Assembly (NCBI GenBank): GCA_964019155.1 | Contig: OZ025244.1 | Location: forward strand, 49,605,469 to 49,669,468 | Source: Osedax fenrisi | Taxonomy: Eukaryota; Annelida; Polychaeta; Sabellida; Siboglinidae | Reading direction: 5' to 3' | DNA length: 64,000 bases | Shown: in pieces, positions 36,110-47,469 of the stretch | How positions within the stretch are numbered: the first letter of the stretch is position 1 | How the letters are laid out: every line of letters begins with the position of its first letter | The notes under the pieces: model-generated | What the model was told of the DNA's origin: nothing | Database searches by the model: none | Seen by the model: the letters and a program-made list of their open reading frames with translations, nothing else | Position numbers and translations under genes: made by a program

Positions 36110-36490
36110 ATAATTTCCTGCATGGTACCAAATTATACTACTGATCAGGGTATCCTCAGCACAATTTAAGTAAAGTTTTGCATTTTATTTATAATTATGA
36201 AAATGTTACTGTTAATGACATGCTAAGTACAATATTATAATACTGATCTAAATGATAATTTAAGTAAAGTTTTACATTTTATTTATATATATGAAAATAT
36301 TACTTAAATGTCCTGCTCAGTAACAAATTATACTACTGCTCAGGGTATCTACAGGAGAATTTAAGTAAAGTGTTGCATATTATTTATAAATATGAAAGTA
36401 TTACTTTAAATTTCCTGCTCAGTAACAAATTATACTACTGCTCAGGGTATCTACAGGACAATTTAAGTAAAGTTTTGCATAGTTATTTGG
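36110..36490. repeat. ~115-bp tandem array, four units
   Basis: CAAATTATACTACTGCTCAG, GGTATCTACAGGACAATTTA and AGTAAAGTTTTGCATTTTAT occur in each unit. The second unit is the most diverged and the last two are nearly identical. Confidence 0.85.
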
Positions 36491-37284
36491 TCTATATTTG
36501 TAATATTACTGTAAAAATATTTTTAAGTAACATCACAGTAAATATATTCTGTTCAGTGTGTTATAAGAATAAATTAGGACATTAAAACGGACTTTATTTA
36601 AGAAATTGTTTGTCGGGTATCATTGATTATAATCATATTAATATCATTGATGTAAATTTGTTTTGTTAATGTTGACGATCGATGATTACCAACTGATCGT
36701 AAATCAATATTAATGCTAATCATTGATTATAATAATATTAAACTCAATGAATTAAGTATGTAGTTCGTAATCAAAGCATAGTTGCTTATCAATAATTATA
36801 ATTATTGTAAACATATGATCAGTTAATCACAAATCATGACGATGATCAAATATAATCTAATAACTTTCAATGATTACTTTAATTACTGGGTATATATTGT
36901 ATTTTATATCATGTATATATATTAATTTATAATGTATTATGTATTGTATATATATATTATTTAATAAATAATATTTAAATATAATAAATACTATGTTTGA
37001 ACTTAGCAACACTTAGTAAGTTAACCACAGTGAATTACACTTTATTAATGACAAATTATATTATCTAATATAGTTTATTGTGGTATCTAAACCTAACCCT
37101 TTTTTATAACAAATCGCAGAAGTTCAATATGACTTAATAGGATATGTCTTTAATTATCCAGGTCATACTTATAAATACTATATAATTAGCATAAAATAAA
37201 AATTTTATAAATACCCAATCATGTTAACGATATTAGAAATAAAATCATTATTTATGAATAATACAAAATTAATTATATATATAG

Positions 37285-39010
37285 GGAGATCAAAGATCAA
37301 AGATCAAAAGATCAAAGAGCAGATCAGATCAAAGCAACAGACAACCAAGATAGAATACAAAAATGGCAAGACCACTTTAAGGAACTTCTTGGAAATCAAC
37401 CAGATATCTCTGATCACGATATTACACCTATATTCACAGAGTTACAAGACATACAAACCGGCTTGTTTTCGATGACTGAACTAATTAAAGCATTGAAAAA
37501 CATGAAAAACGGGAAATCTTGTGGACTCGACGAAATACCAGTTGAAATATGGAAAATAGAGTCTTTTCAGGAATTATTGCTAAATTTCTGCAATAGTGTA
37601 TATGCCCAAGACAAAATCGATAAATGGAGAACGGGATGCATAATACCTTTTCCAAAAAAGGGAAATCTTAGTTCCACAAAAAACTACCGTGGGATTACAC
37701 TGACCTGCATATCAGCAAAAATATATAATCTTATGTTGCTAAACAGAATACGGCCAGTATTAGATCCTTTATTACGTAAAAACCAAAATGGTTTCAGACA
37801 AAATAGGTCGACTACCGGACAAATTTTAACTATTCGTAGAATAATTGAAGGAGCAAAATCTAAACAACTACCTGCAACTCTATTATTTATAGATTTCTCG
37901 AAAGCTTTTGATAGCATACACAGAGGAAAGATGAGAGAAATACTCACTGCGTATGGACTTCCAGAAGAAATTGTTAAAGCTATTATGATATCGTATATAA
38001 ATACCAAATGCAAGGTTAGGTCCCCAGATGGAGATACAGCCTATTTTGATATAACGGCCGGAGTTCTACAAGGAGACACATTAGCCCCTTTCCTTTTTAT
38101 TGTATGTCTGGACTATGTCCTAAGAAAATCCATGAATATAAATTTAGGTTTTACATTAGAAGTCAAAAAGAGTAGACGCCACCCAGCTAAAAAGATTACT
38201 GATATTGACTATGCGGATGATCTGGCAGTTGTAACTGACAACATAAAAGATGCAAATACACTTCTAAATAAATTAGAAGAAGTATCAAAAGAAATAGGTT
38301 TAAACATTAACACTGCAAAGACAGAATATATGACACTAAATATAGACAATACAGACAATACGAATAAAATAAAAAGCTTAAATGGAAATGAAATAAATAA
38401 AGTAAATGATTTCAAGTATCTAGGGAGCTATATATCATCAACCGAGAAAGATCTAGATATAAGATTGGCAAAGAGTTGGTCAGCACTAAACGCGATGAAT
38501 AAAATTTGGAAATCAAATTTGAAAGATAAATTAAAAAGAAATTTGTTCAGAGCCACTGTGGAATCAGTATTGGTGTACGGATCTACTACCTGGACTATGA
38601 CTAAAGCCATGGAGAAACGTCTAGATGGAAACTATACGAGGATGCTGAGAGCTGCTCTAAATAAATCATGGGAATCACACCCGACAAATAAAGAACTCTA
38701 CGGTGACACCCCTAAATTGTCGAAATCCATAAAGAGTCAACGTCTACGCTTCAGTGACACTGTTGGAGAGCCCGTACGGAGCTAGCATCAGAATTGTTAC
38801 TATGGACCCCGAAACATGGAAAAACGAAACCGGGTAGACCTAGGAAAACGTTTATCGATCAACTAGTAAAAGATACAGAATGCGTATTAAATGAACTGCC
38901 CGCAGCGATGGAGGACAGAAGTGGATGGAAGAAAAGATGTTGTTAACTGCCGAGCAAGCTCGACCTGGTAAGTATAGGGAGAACAATCGAACTTGTAACA
39001 TCCGGACGTG
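37285..39010 (+). mobile_element. Truncated LINE, RT and C-terminal region
   Basis: A 440-codon open frame (37463-38785) is preceded by in-phase remnants (IQKWQDHFKELLGNQPD by frame shift, from about 37340) and followed after one frameshift near 38750 by HCWRARTELASELLLWTPKH and GRPRKTFIDQL (to about 38945). The endonuclease is missing, so the copy is 5'-truncated. It sits in antisense orientation inside the membrane-protein gene intron. It is related to the fragment at 22497-23740. Confidence 0.9.
37463..38785 (+). pseudogene. LINE reverse transcriptase, long open frame
   Basis: RT blocks run in order: KNMKNGKSCGLDEIPVEIWK, CIIPFPKKGN, KNYRGITLTCISAKIYNLML, QNGFRQNRSTTGQI, LLFIDFSKAFDSIHRGKM, VLQGDTLAPFLFI and DIDYADDLAVV with an intact YADD at about 38210-38221. 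The thumb region (LRATVESVLVYGSTTWTMTK) and the RMLRAALNKSWESHP box follow. It would make cDNA from LINE RNA. This is the best-preserved RT in the window, so insertion is probably recent, but the frameshift near 38750 and the missing 5' half make it inactive. The clade is uncertain (RTE-like or a related group). Confidence 0.85.
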
Positions 39011-39226
39011 TACTTATCCACACGTTGTATATATGCTGTAGTTTAGTAAAATATCATAATATAGATTGTATATTTAAATAATAAAAAATTCATATATTCT
39101 AGAAATTCCAAAAATAAATATTAATATAATTATATTTAATAGATTTTTAACTTGTTAACTTTTAAGTTTATAACAAAAATATGTTATCGAAATGTTGTTA
39201 ATGCTTTGTTAATTTAAATATTTTAC

Positions 39227-39263
<37 letters not shown>

Positions 39264-40678
39264 TATATATACTGTATATACTATAGTATAGATTCTATAC
39301 TATAATAAATATATCCATAAATTACATAAATACATTATCCAAATACATTTAAGTAATTTTAAACACAATGTATTAAAACGAATTAATAAATTATATTTAA
39401 AAAAAATTTTAATTTAAAATTCTTTTAAAAAAATCGAATTAAATATATAATATGATTAATTAATTATGTATAGTATTAATTTTATACAGTAATCCAATGA
39501 TACATATTAATTATTATATATATAACTTCAATTATCTAAAAGTATAATTACATAACTTTAGAGGCATTCATTTTATAATTTAATGATTTTTCGTTGGTGA
39601 TTATATTTAGTAAACGAATATTAAAACATACTCAGTATTTGAATTATATTAATAAAAATGATTATATATGTAATACTATCCAATACATGTGATTTTTTTT
39701 TGATATGTGTTTATAAAAGATATATCTTAGATTTTGAGTATTATGTTAAAATACAACATTATATAACATTTATTATGAAAATAATTAATAAATATATAAT
39801 ATTTTTCAGTTTATTATTAAGTAGAATGTTATAAACATTTTATCTATTAGAATATATTATAATAGTTTATGGAGTAGTTATTTATTTATTGAAATATGAT
39901 ACTATTTTGAATTACAAATTAATTATAATTATTATAATTAATTAAGTGTAATATTACGAATAATAATTCAAATCAAATTTTTCAAGATTTATATAATATA
40001 TTATATACTTTATAAAATAAATATAATTATTAAATTAATTTAAATTAATATATAAATATTAATATTTTAATACGAATAATCATTTCGTAAGATATAATCA
40101 TTTTAGGTGCGTACATTTTTTTTAAATATATATTATTTTCATATTTTATTAAAAACAGCTGGGACTCATATGGATAACAAAATAAAATATTTAAATTTTA
40201 AATAGAATTTTACAATATTTAACAAATATTATACTATTTTATTAAATAAATACATGTAAAATGATATTATATAATATTTTAACTTAATAAATTAATAGTT
40301 AATATTATAAAATAATCTTTACCAGATATTAATTAGTGTATTTTTCTATAATTTATTCAATCACAAATTTATGGAAAAAGTTTTAAAAAATTGAACAAAA
40401 TAAAAAGTCTGCCTCACAGCCTGATGTTAAAGCATGCATGGTTAATCTTGAATAAAAAATTCTACATTAATTATAATCAAATAATATAATATTTAAATAA
40501 TATTTATTACAAAATTAATTTAATGTATTATTATTAAAAATTACAATATGTATAATATACTGTATATAATGTATATATATTATATATATATATACATATT
40601 AAACAAATAGATATATATCTGTAAAACAAATTAATATATAATGTATATCTATAATATCCATGTAAAACAATATCTTAC
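39011..40678. other. AT-rich intron sequence
   Basis: Contains a (TA)n tract at 39229-39262. No coding potential or element borders were recognised. Confidence 0.5.
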
Positions 40679-40735
40679 CTTCATTACAGTAGGATCTAAT
40701 GCAGCGAGAATTAAGTGAATTCCACTAATTGTGAA
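40679..40735 (-). CDS. Multi-helix membrane protein, exon 3
   Basis: A 57-nt phase 0 exon with acceptor ATAATAG and donor GTAAGA encodes FTISGIHLILAALDPTVMK. It completes the helix begun in exon 2 and ends in a short polar loop. A nearer acceptor (ATTAG) is possible but would shift the frame to a stop, which supports the chosen start. Confidence 0.7.
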
Positions 40736-41054
40736 CTATTAATTATTAATTAAATGTATTAGTAAACATATATGTTACTACCTATATAGCATATTTTATA
40801 TCGAAAATGTTATTAAATTATATAAAATACAATTAAATAATATTTAGTAATATATCTATATTTATAAATAAATAATATTTAATATAACTACAATTTTTAA
40901 ATATTGCCTTTATCAAAAATAAATAAATGTATTACTTATTCATATATATAACAAATAACCTGTCATAACAAATAACTTTGAAAGTAATCCTAAATTACTT
41001 AGCTAACGTCATGTAAAATATACATATATTATATGCATCTGTATTGATGTGTTC

Positions 41055-41055
41055 G

Positions 41056-41096
<41 letters not shown>
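41055..41096. repeat. (TA)n microsatellite
   Basis: Uninterrupted TA run inside the intron between exons 2 and 3. Confidence 0.9.
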
Positions 41097-41101
<5 letters not shown>

Positions 41102-41427
41102 TAAATATAATTAACTAATTTATGTATGTAATTTTTATTATTTTTTATTTTTATTTTTATTTGATAAAGTGTATATTTATTTGCATTTGAATAAAACATT
41201 ACATAAATATTTATTTTTATTTTTATTTGAAACTTTTAAAATGAAATTATTCATATTTGTACCTGTATTTGTATATGATAAATGCATTTGACCCCATACC
41301 TTATATATATATATATATATATATTAATATAAATATTAATATTAATATAAAAATTAGTAATTATATATATTATAAATCAAATTATTAAATTATTTTATAA
41401 ATTAAAATTAAATAAAATTGTACAAAC

Positions 41428-41529
41428 CATAAAATTAAAGAGAATTGCCTCAAAAAGTAATGCTCTGAACCTTGAATATTCCGGGATTATGATCCATCCA
41501 AGATGAGCAATGTTTCCAGTTCTACCAGT
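41428..41529 (-). CDS. Multi-helix membrane protein, exon 2
   Basis: 34 codons in phase 0 with acceptor TTTAAAG and donor GTTTGT. TGRTGNIAHLGWIIIPEYSR is a soluble loop with Gly and aromatic residues, followed by FRALLFEAILFNFM, the first half of a helix finished by exon 3. The loop is the most distinctive part for a database search. A two-exon helix and short exons suggest a four-helix protein of the MARVEL or tetraspan type, but no diagnostic motif was recognised. Confidence 0.75.
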
Positions 41530-41886
41530 CTTTAAATATACATGATTACATTAATATTATAATGTCATATATAATAGAATATATCAAAGTTAAGTATACA
41601 TTTGTTATATATTAAAAATATAATTCTTATTTGTATTATTATTATAATATATTAATATGAATGAATATGACAAGTTATATTTCATATATATACTGTTCAC
41701 ATTATGAAAAAGGATGACTCTTTTTTAATAACCTATTGTACTTATTTTAACATAATAATAATTAATAATATAATGCATTATTTGTTTTATTATATATATT
41801 AGTATATACTTGAATATGTTTAATATTTTAATATATTATAAATAATATGTTAGTATTTTGTTATAAAATCTTATAATATATATAAC

Positions 41887-42009
41887 CTGCATATATATTG
41901 ATCTTGCAATTACAAAACTAATACATGTAATTGAGCTGATTATAGATATTGTACCCAGAGTAATGAATGTCTTCTTTTGATAATTAGGAATGTTGTTCAT
42001 TTGAGTTAC
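41887..42009 (-). CDS. Multi-helix membrane protein, exon 1 (of those seen)
   Basis: 41 codons in phase 0 with acceptor TTATTACAG and donor GTTATA. It reads VTQMNNIPNYQKKTFITLGT then ISIISSITCISFVIARSIYM and Q: a polar start, then a helix of about 23 residues. All five exons share phase 0 and have consensus borders, which is very unlikely by chance in DNA with stops every few codons. The exon upstream may be 46211-46302, which also ends in phase 0. Function unknown. The pattern of about four helices and short loops allows MARVEL-like, tetraspan or receptor-fragment readings. Confidence 0.8.
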
Positions 42010-42193
42010 CTGTAATAAATACGTATATTAAAATAGTAAATAATATCAAGATACAAGTATACACAAATAATATAATAATATTAAATAGTGATAATATATA
42101 GTATACTCTATTATAAAGTATACCCTATATATATATGTAATCTAATGTATAAGGTATAGATATAAGATTTGATGATTTGTATGTAAACATATG

Positions 42194-43129
42194 TAGTGGA
42201 AAGTATCCGATTACCGACCCCTAAATGATTATTTGTAGGTATAACTTATTCAATATTAAATATATTTATTTTAAATTTTGTAATTAGGGTAATATTATGG
42301 CAATGAATAGTTTAACATTTTTGATATAATTATATTTACAAAAATAAACAGGGGGTCGGTAATCGGATACATGTGCCTAATACCGACCCCCTATCCTATT
42401 ACCGACCCCCTCAAATAATCGTGGTATAAATAATTGTAGTATTATATATCCAATAAAAATAGTAGATATACATAAATATAATTAATTATAACATGTACGT
42501 AATTTATTTTTTATTTAATTTATGTTTTAATAGTAATATTAAATTTAAATTTAAACTTTATAGTATTATATTAAAATAGTGTATATTATTATTTAATATT
42601 TATTTATTAATCAGTATATATATATAATCAACTGGAATCATGAATCCTAAATCTATATCAATGATACATTAACAAGTTACGACATATTTTAAAGTAAAAT
42701 ACGGGTCTATTTTGATTGGATATTATAAATTGCATGGGGTCGGTATTAGGGTAATTTAGGGGTCGTTAATAGGAAAATCATATGGGTTGCTATAATTAAG
42801 ATATATTGATAGTTATTCAAATTAAATCATTTATATAATATTTATGAACATTTTATTGATCTACAATATTATGCACAAAATTAAGTTTTCTTTTAATTAA
42901 TAAAGTATTTAAAATGATTTTTAAAAAATTATTATTCAAATATTTAAAAAGTAAAAACAGAATATTACATTTTATTAAATAACAAATGTAGGATTCAATA
43001 TTTTTTAAAACAAAATACTTATTCATATTTTTCATAAAATTACTAACAGTTCATGTATATATAATGTGTTGATATCTCTTATAGTTACTAAGATACGAGA
43101 GGGGGTCGGTAATAGGATACTCTCCCCTA
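42194..43129. mobile_element. TA-flanked TIR element, family 2, copy 2
   Basis: It runs from TA-GTGGAAAGTATCCGATTACC to GGTAATAGGATACTCTCCCC-TA and aligns with 24540-25562 throughout, including the central GGTCGGTAATCGGATACATG motif. Small indels account for the ~90-bp length difference. It is located just 5' of exon 1 of the membrane-protein gene, presumably in an intron. Confidence 0.9.
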
Positions 43130-43324
43130 TATATAATTAACTTTATAATAATTGTTATCATTAAAGTATATGATATGATAAATATATTAAATAATATATA
43201 ATATATTAAATAATACATAATATATTAAATAATAAATAATATACATTTATATATATATATAAATATAAAGAATTATTTATAAATAATTACAAACATAGTA
43301 GAATATAAGTACATGTATATATAT

Positions 43325-43510
43325 GTATACATCTGTATTTATAGATTCACCATGGTATTTATTATATATAATATATGCATGTTTATTGTAATATAGTATA
43401 CTATATATACTATATATATACTCTATAAAGTATGTATGTATACATCTGTATTTATAGATTCACCATGGTATTTATTATATGCATGTTTATTGTAATATAG
43501 TATACTCTAT
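43325..43510. repeat. ~80-110 bp tandem duplication
   Basis: ATCTGTATTTATAGATTCAC followed by CATGGTATTTATTAT and ATGCATGTTTATTGTAATAT occurs at 43330 and again at 43441. The sequence between is (TA)-rich. Confidence 0.8.
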
Positions 43511-43526
43511 AGAGTGACTTAATATG

Positions 43527-43564
<38 letters not shown>

Positions 43565-44082
43565 TATAGGAATATTATATGTATACTTATATATATGCAT
43601 TAATTGTACAATGACGTCATAATTCAAAACGATTAAATATACATAGTATACTATATTTATTATACTAGATTATATTATATTATATTAAATTAGTTAATCA
43701 TAACATTTCCTTAAGAATACATATTATAATAAATTATTTTTCTAAGGAAAGCTAAGATACGCGAAATAGTGTTATTCGATTTTGTAAACAAAATATGAAC
43801 ATATCCACCTACATAGGTCTTTATTTTGGACAACTGGGTTGTTTATAATATGCATTTATATTATTATATTTATTATATTATATATTATAGTATACTATAT
43901 AATTTTAAAATGATATATATGGTTTCAAATTATTATTTATATATTAAAAAATTATTCATTTCTACTATATTAGTATGCCTATATGAATGAATGAATGAAT
44001 TCAGTTTATAGACAACGTCTAAGGAGGATCAGTGAAAGAGTTCATCTTTATTGATTCGAAACCTCCTAATATATAGTATATA

Positions 44083-44132
<50 letters not shown>

Positions 44133-44873
44133 TTATATAAATAACAAAGAAATATTCTATATTAGTTTTAAGCATACCTTTAAGTGATATATCACATATA
44201 AGTGTATACACGTATCTATGAAATGGGTAAAAGCTAACTAATATTGATGTAATTTAATAGAATAATGAAAACATTGCATGACAACAGCGTCAAACCCAAT
44301 TATATTTATGTATTCGATACTATCGTATACTGTTTTATACAGCTAGAAGAGGTATGTATAGGTATATAAATATATATTAGTACTAAAAAATTAACTTGTT
44401 CAACATTATTTCGAAAAAGTATGATTTATATGAACTTTGAATATTAATAAAATGGTTTTAAGTACTATGGTTTTAGATTATTCGTATATATGTCTAACTA
44501 TCAACATTGTTATATCGAACGTTATTTATTATATCGACATTTTTATTGATATTCTTTCTCATATTTCCGAGCATATATGTACTAAATATTATAAATAATA
44601 GTTATAAAATATATTTACATATATATAATAGAGATACATATATGTAGATAATATATAAATTATAATAATTAAATAAATATAAATAACCCAAAATATTATT
44701 ATGTATTTATATTAATTTGTTCATACAAAAACAATAATATTTTAAATATTAATATAAGTGACATATATGTATAATATATAAATCTTTTCAAACTATATCT
44801 ATATAATCAATGTAAGTGTTGATCATACATATATTCAATGAAAATGAGGTTCATTAGAAACTATAATTCAAAA

Positions 44874-44921
<48 letters not shown>

Positions 44922-45008
44922 ATTATTGACAAATTATATTATATGAATACCTTGTTTAATTATTTATATATACTTAATATTGGTATTATAATTATTTTGT
45001 TGGTATGT

Positions 45009-45104
<96 letters not shown>

Positions 45105-45640
45105 ATTATCAGGGATGACTCCCTGCTATTATTAAACATATTTCAGTTCTAATATATTACGATAAATTAAGTTCTCGTCGTATATTTGAAGTAAAATATG
45201 TTTAATTAAAATTAGTCATATGCAATTTATTTAATAATATATATATATATATATATATATTGATTTATTATAAATTACGAACTTAATTTATTAAGTTAAA
45301 AATATAGTTATATAATTATATATATTTCAATTCGTTTCGAATTCATGAAAACAAATATAGTCATTAATCTTCATTATATATGTGTGTGTGTGGGTATGTG
45401 TGTATGTATGTATGTAGTAATCAATATATTTATATTTCAGAAATACAAGTTAAAACTAAATTAATTCCAGATATAAGTTATACAATTTTATAATAAACAT
45501 TATTTATGCATATATGAATAATATGTTATTAGATATATTAAATATATATATATTATCTGATATATTAGAAAATTAATAAATTATATTTTAAATTAATTAT
45601 ATTATAGTTATTTTATATTAATAATACTAATTTAAATCAT
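43511..45640. other. AT-rich DNA with several (TA)n tracts
   Basis: TA runs lie at about 43536-43560, 44085-44128 and 44876-44918. A minus-strand open stretch around 43740-43840 (TTQLSKIKTYVGGYVHILF) lacks splice support. No gene is called. Confidence 0.45.
45014..45100. repeat. (TA)n microsatellite, longest in window
   Basis: About 43 uninterrupted TA dinucleotides. Confidence 0.95.
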
Positions 45641-45646
45641 ACGTAC

Positions 45647-45698
45647 CATGCTTATGAATGTTATACAAATAATGGCAAGTAAATAAATAATTTGTAAA
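45647..45698 (-). pseudogene. Copy of the repeated KHG exon, probably frameshifted
   Basis: This 52-nt segment ends CATAAGCATG before GTACGT and follows TATATAG. It aligns base for base with the 51-nt exon at 52462-52512, apart from one extra A. In the frame shared by the other copies (…VYINKH before the donor) the extra A creates a stop, so this copy looks dead. In another frame it reads a hydrophobic IIYLLAIICITFISM ending exactly at the donor in phase 0, which would join exon 1 at 42009. That alternative cannot be excluded. Confidence 0.4.
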
Positions 45699-46210
45699 CT
45701 ATATATAAATAGTATTTTTTAAATAAATAGGGCGTTTTTAAAAATCTATTTATGTAAATAATGTCTATGATATATAATAATATATAATATAGATGTTGAT
45801 AATATAAAAACATACATTTGTAAGGTAATGTAATAATAAAAATAAATATATAACAAAATATACTATAAACTGAAATAATTCATTTTAAATTATTTAAAAA
45901 TAAAATAAAATATATTACATAACCATATTCATTTAATTTAATTATATAACAGTTTTAATGTAGTATATTATTTTATTTAAAATAAAATTCAAATAGTAAT
46001 AAAAGCAATAATATATTAATTAAATTTAAGTTCATGATAAAATACACACACAAATAAATATATTATTAAAAATATATTATCTTAAATTTTATTTTTTAAA
46101 TATAGATGAATATAATTGTATACAAAATTCAATCCCAAAAATAGTATGTATAAAATTAATATGATAGAGAGATAAATTCATTAAAAATATATTTATTATT
46201 AAACACATAC

Positions 46211-46302
46211 ATATTGATTAAGTTTGTCTACATCGTTGATTTGTATCGAATATGGCTCCCGTTTGTTTTTATTACGATATATGAGATCAACTTTAACTTG
46301 CA
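46211..46302 (-). CDS. Candidate upstream exon of the membrane-protein gene
   Basis: On the minus strand it follows GAATATTAG and ends before GTATGT, a strong donor. After a split first codon it encodes 30 residues, QVKVDLIYRNKNKREPYSIQ then INDVDKLNQY, ending in phase 0, so it joins exon 1 (41887-42009) in frame. The segment is hydrophilic and charged, suited to a soluble domain ahead of the first helix. It begins in phase 1, which matches the phase 1 end of the KHG-type exon at 52462-52512. The base composition is clearly less AT-biased than its flanks. Confidence 0.5.
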
Positions 46303-46859
46303 CTAATATTCAAAAGTTATCATGCATATAAATAACTCTAAAATGTATGTAAATGGTTACAATATGTCAATTTTATTTTAATAATAATTCATATATATGT
46401 ATATATATTATATTCTTAATATTATAATATATATTATAATATTAAGAATAATGTACAATGGACATTTTCCATATACTAACAATAAATATACCATATCATA
46501 TATCTCTGTAGTTTACTTATTAATGTATCGCCATCATTTAACCCTAACAATAGTGTTTATATTAAGGGTATGCCCTAAGCATATATGTCTGGTGCGGTAA
46601 CCAGTTATATTGTACGGATTGAATTAGTTTGATTTGGTAATGTCGTATAAAACATTAAATCATCCAACTTATTATTTGTATCCGTGTTATATTAAATTTA
46701 TATCATTATTAAATTGTTATTGTATTATTATTATCTTATTATTATATAACACTATACTATATCAATGCAGTCTGTAGTATATACAACTACACCATATCAA
46801 TGCAGACTGTAGTATATAATAGTCCTTTATATTGTTTATTATTGTTTTTCCGTTATATA

Positions 46860-47000
46860 TTGAATGTATATTATTATCAAATTATTATCGTATTACTATT
46901 ATTTTATTATTATTTTCTTCCCGCACGAGCGAAGGGATCTTGACATGACCCTATTTTAGTGCAAATAAACTCAATATCATCATCATCATCATCATCATCA
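46860..47000 (+). mobile_element. LINE 3' end with (ATC)n tail
   Basis: GCACGAGCGAAGGGATCTTG, then GTGCAAATAAACTCAATATC and eight ATC repeats, is a typical LINE 3' terminus. The body is truncated. Short duplicated words (CAATGCAGTCTGTAGTATAT) lie upstream at about 46764 and 46798. Confidence 0.6.
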
Positions 47001-47174
47001 TAAAGTGTACATTCTACTATTTATAAATAAATATATACATTACTATATATATATATATATATATATATATTATCACTTCGATCTAAATAACCAATCTTTA
47101 CTAATTCACTTCGCACGAAATCACCGGTATTATATCTATATGTTTATGCGTGGGTAAATATTTATATTATATAT

Positions 47175-47420
47175 ATAAAAATAATAATAATATTTATTTA
47201 TTGAAATCACAAATATATATATATTGAATACAATACAATTATCGGATACAAATAGACCCCTCAAGAAGGCATAGACTTTTACATGTTATAAATAACTGTG
47301 AGGGGCCCCAATACAATACAAATAGTAACATATGTTTTAAGTTCTTGATAAACTCAAGAGAAACCAAGAACTGCATGGAGTCGAATCAGAAACCTCAGGC
47401 TTACTTATAACTTTCATTAT
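47175..47420 (-). mobile_element. LINE 3' end, minus strand
   Basis: On the minus strand GCCTTCTTGAGGGGTCTATT, a short coding-like end and CAATAAATATTATTATTATT form a LINE 3' tail. Only the last ~240 bp are present. Confidence 0.45.
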
Positions 47421-47469
47421 ATCTCTATGTTTATGCTTGGGTAAATATTAATATCATATATATATATAA

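Larger units (their letters stand above)
35226..36619. mobile_element. TA-flanked TIR element, family 5, full of tandem repeats
   Basis: The left end TA-TCCCGACAAACAATT is mirrored by AATTGTTTGTCGGG-TA at the right, with a one-base offset. Inside are a ~45-bp tandem array (35355-35600) and a ~115-bp tandem array of four units (36110-36490). There is no transposase. It is inserted in a zone of ATTGATTATAATC-type words seen on both sides (35070-35225, 36620-36890), and lies in the intron between exons 3 and 4 of the membrane-protein gene. Confidence 0.75.

Noticed and set aside
43740..43840. Open minus-strand stretch TTQLSKIKTYVGGYVHILF
   Set aside because: No convincing acceptor or donor at its edges and no phase relation to the neighbouring exons.
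44838..45152. 104-codon frame of YIYIY repeats
   Set aside because: Produced by (TA)n microsatellites; no splice or codon support.
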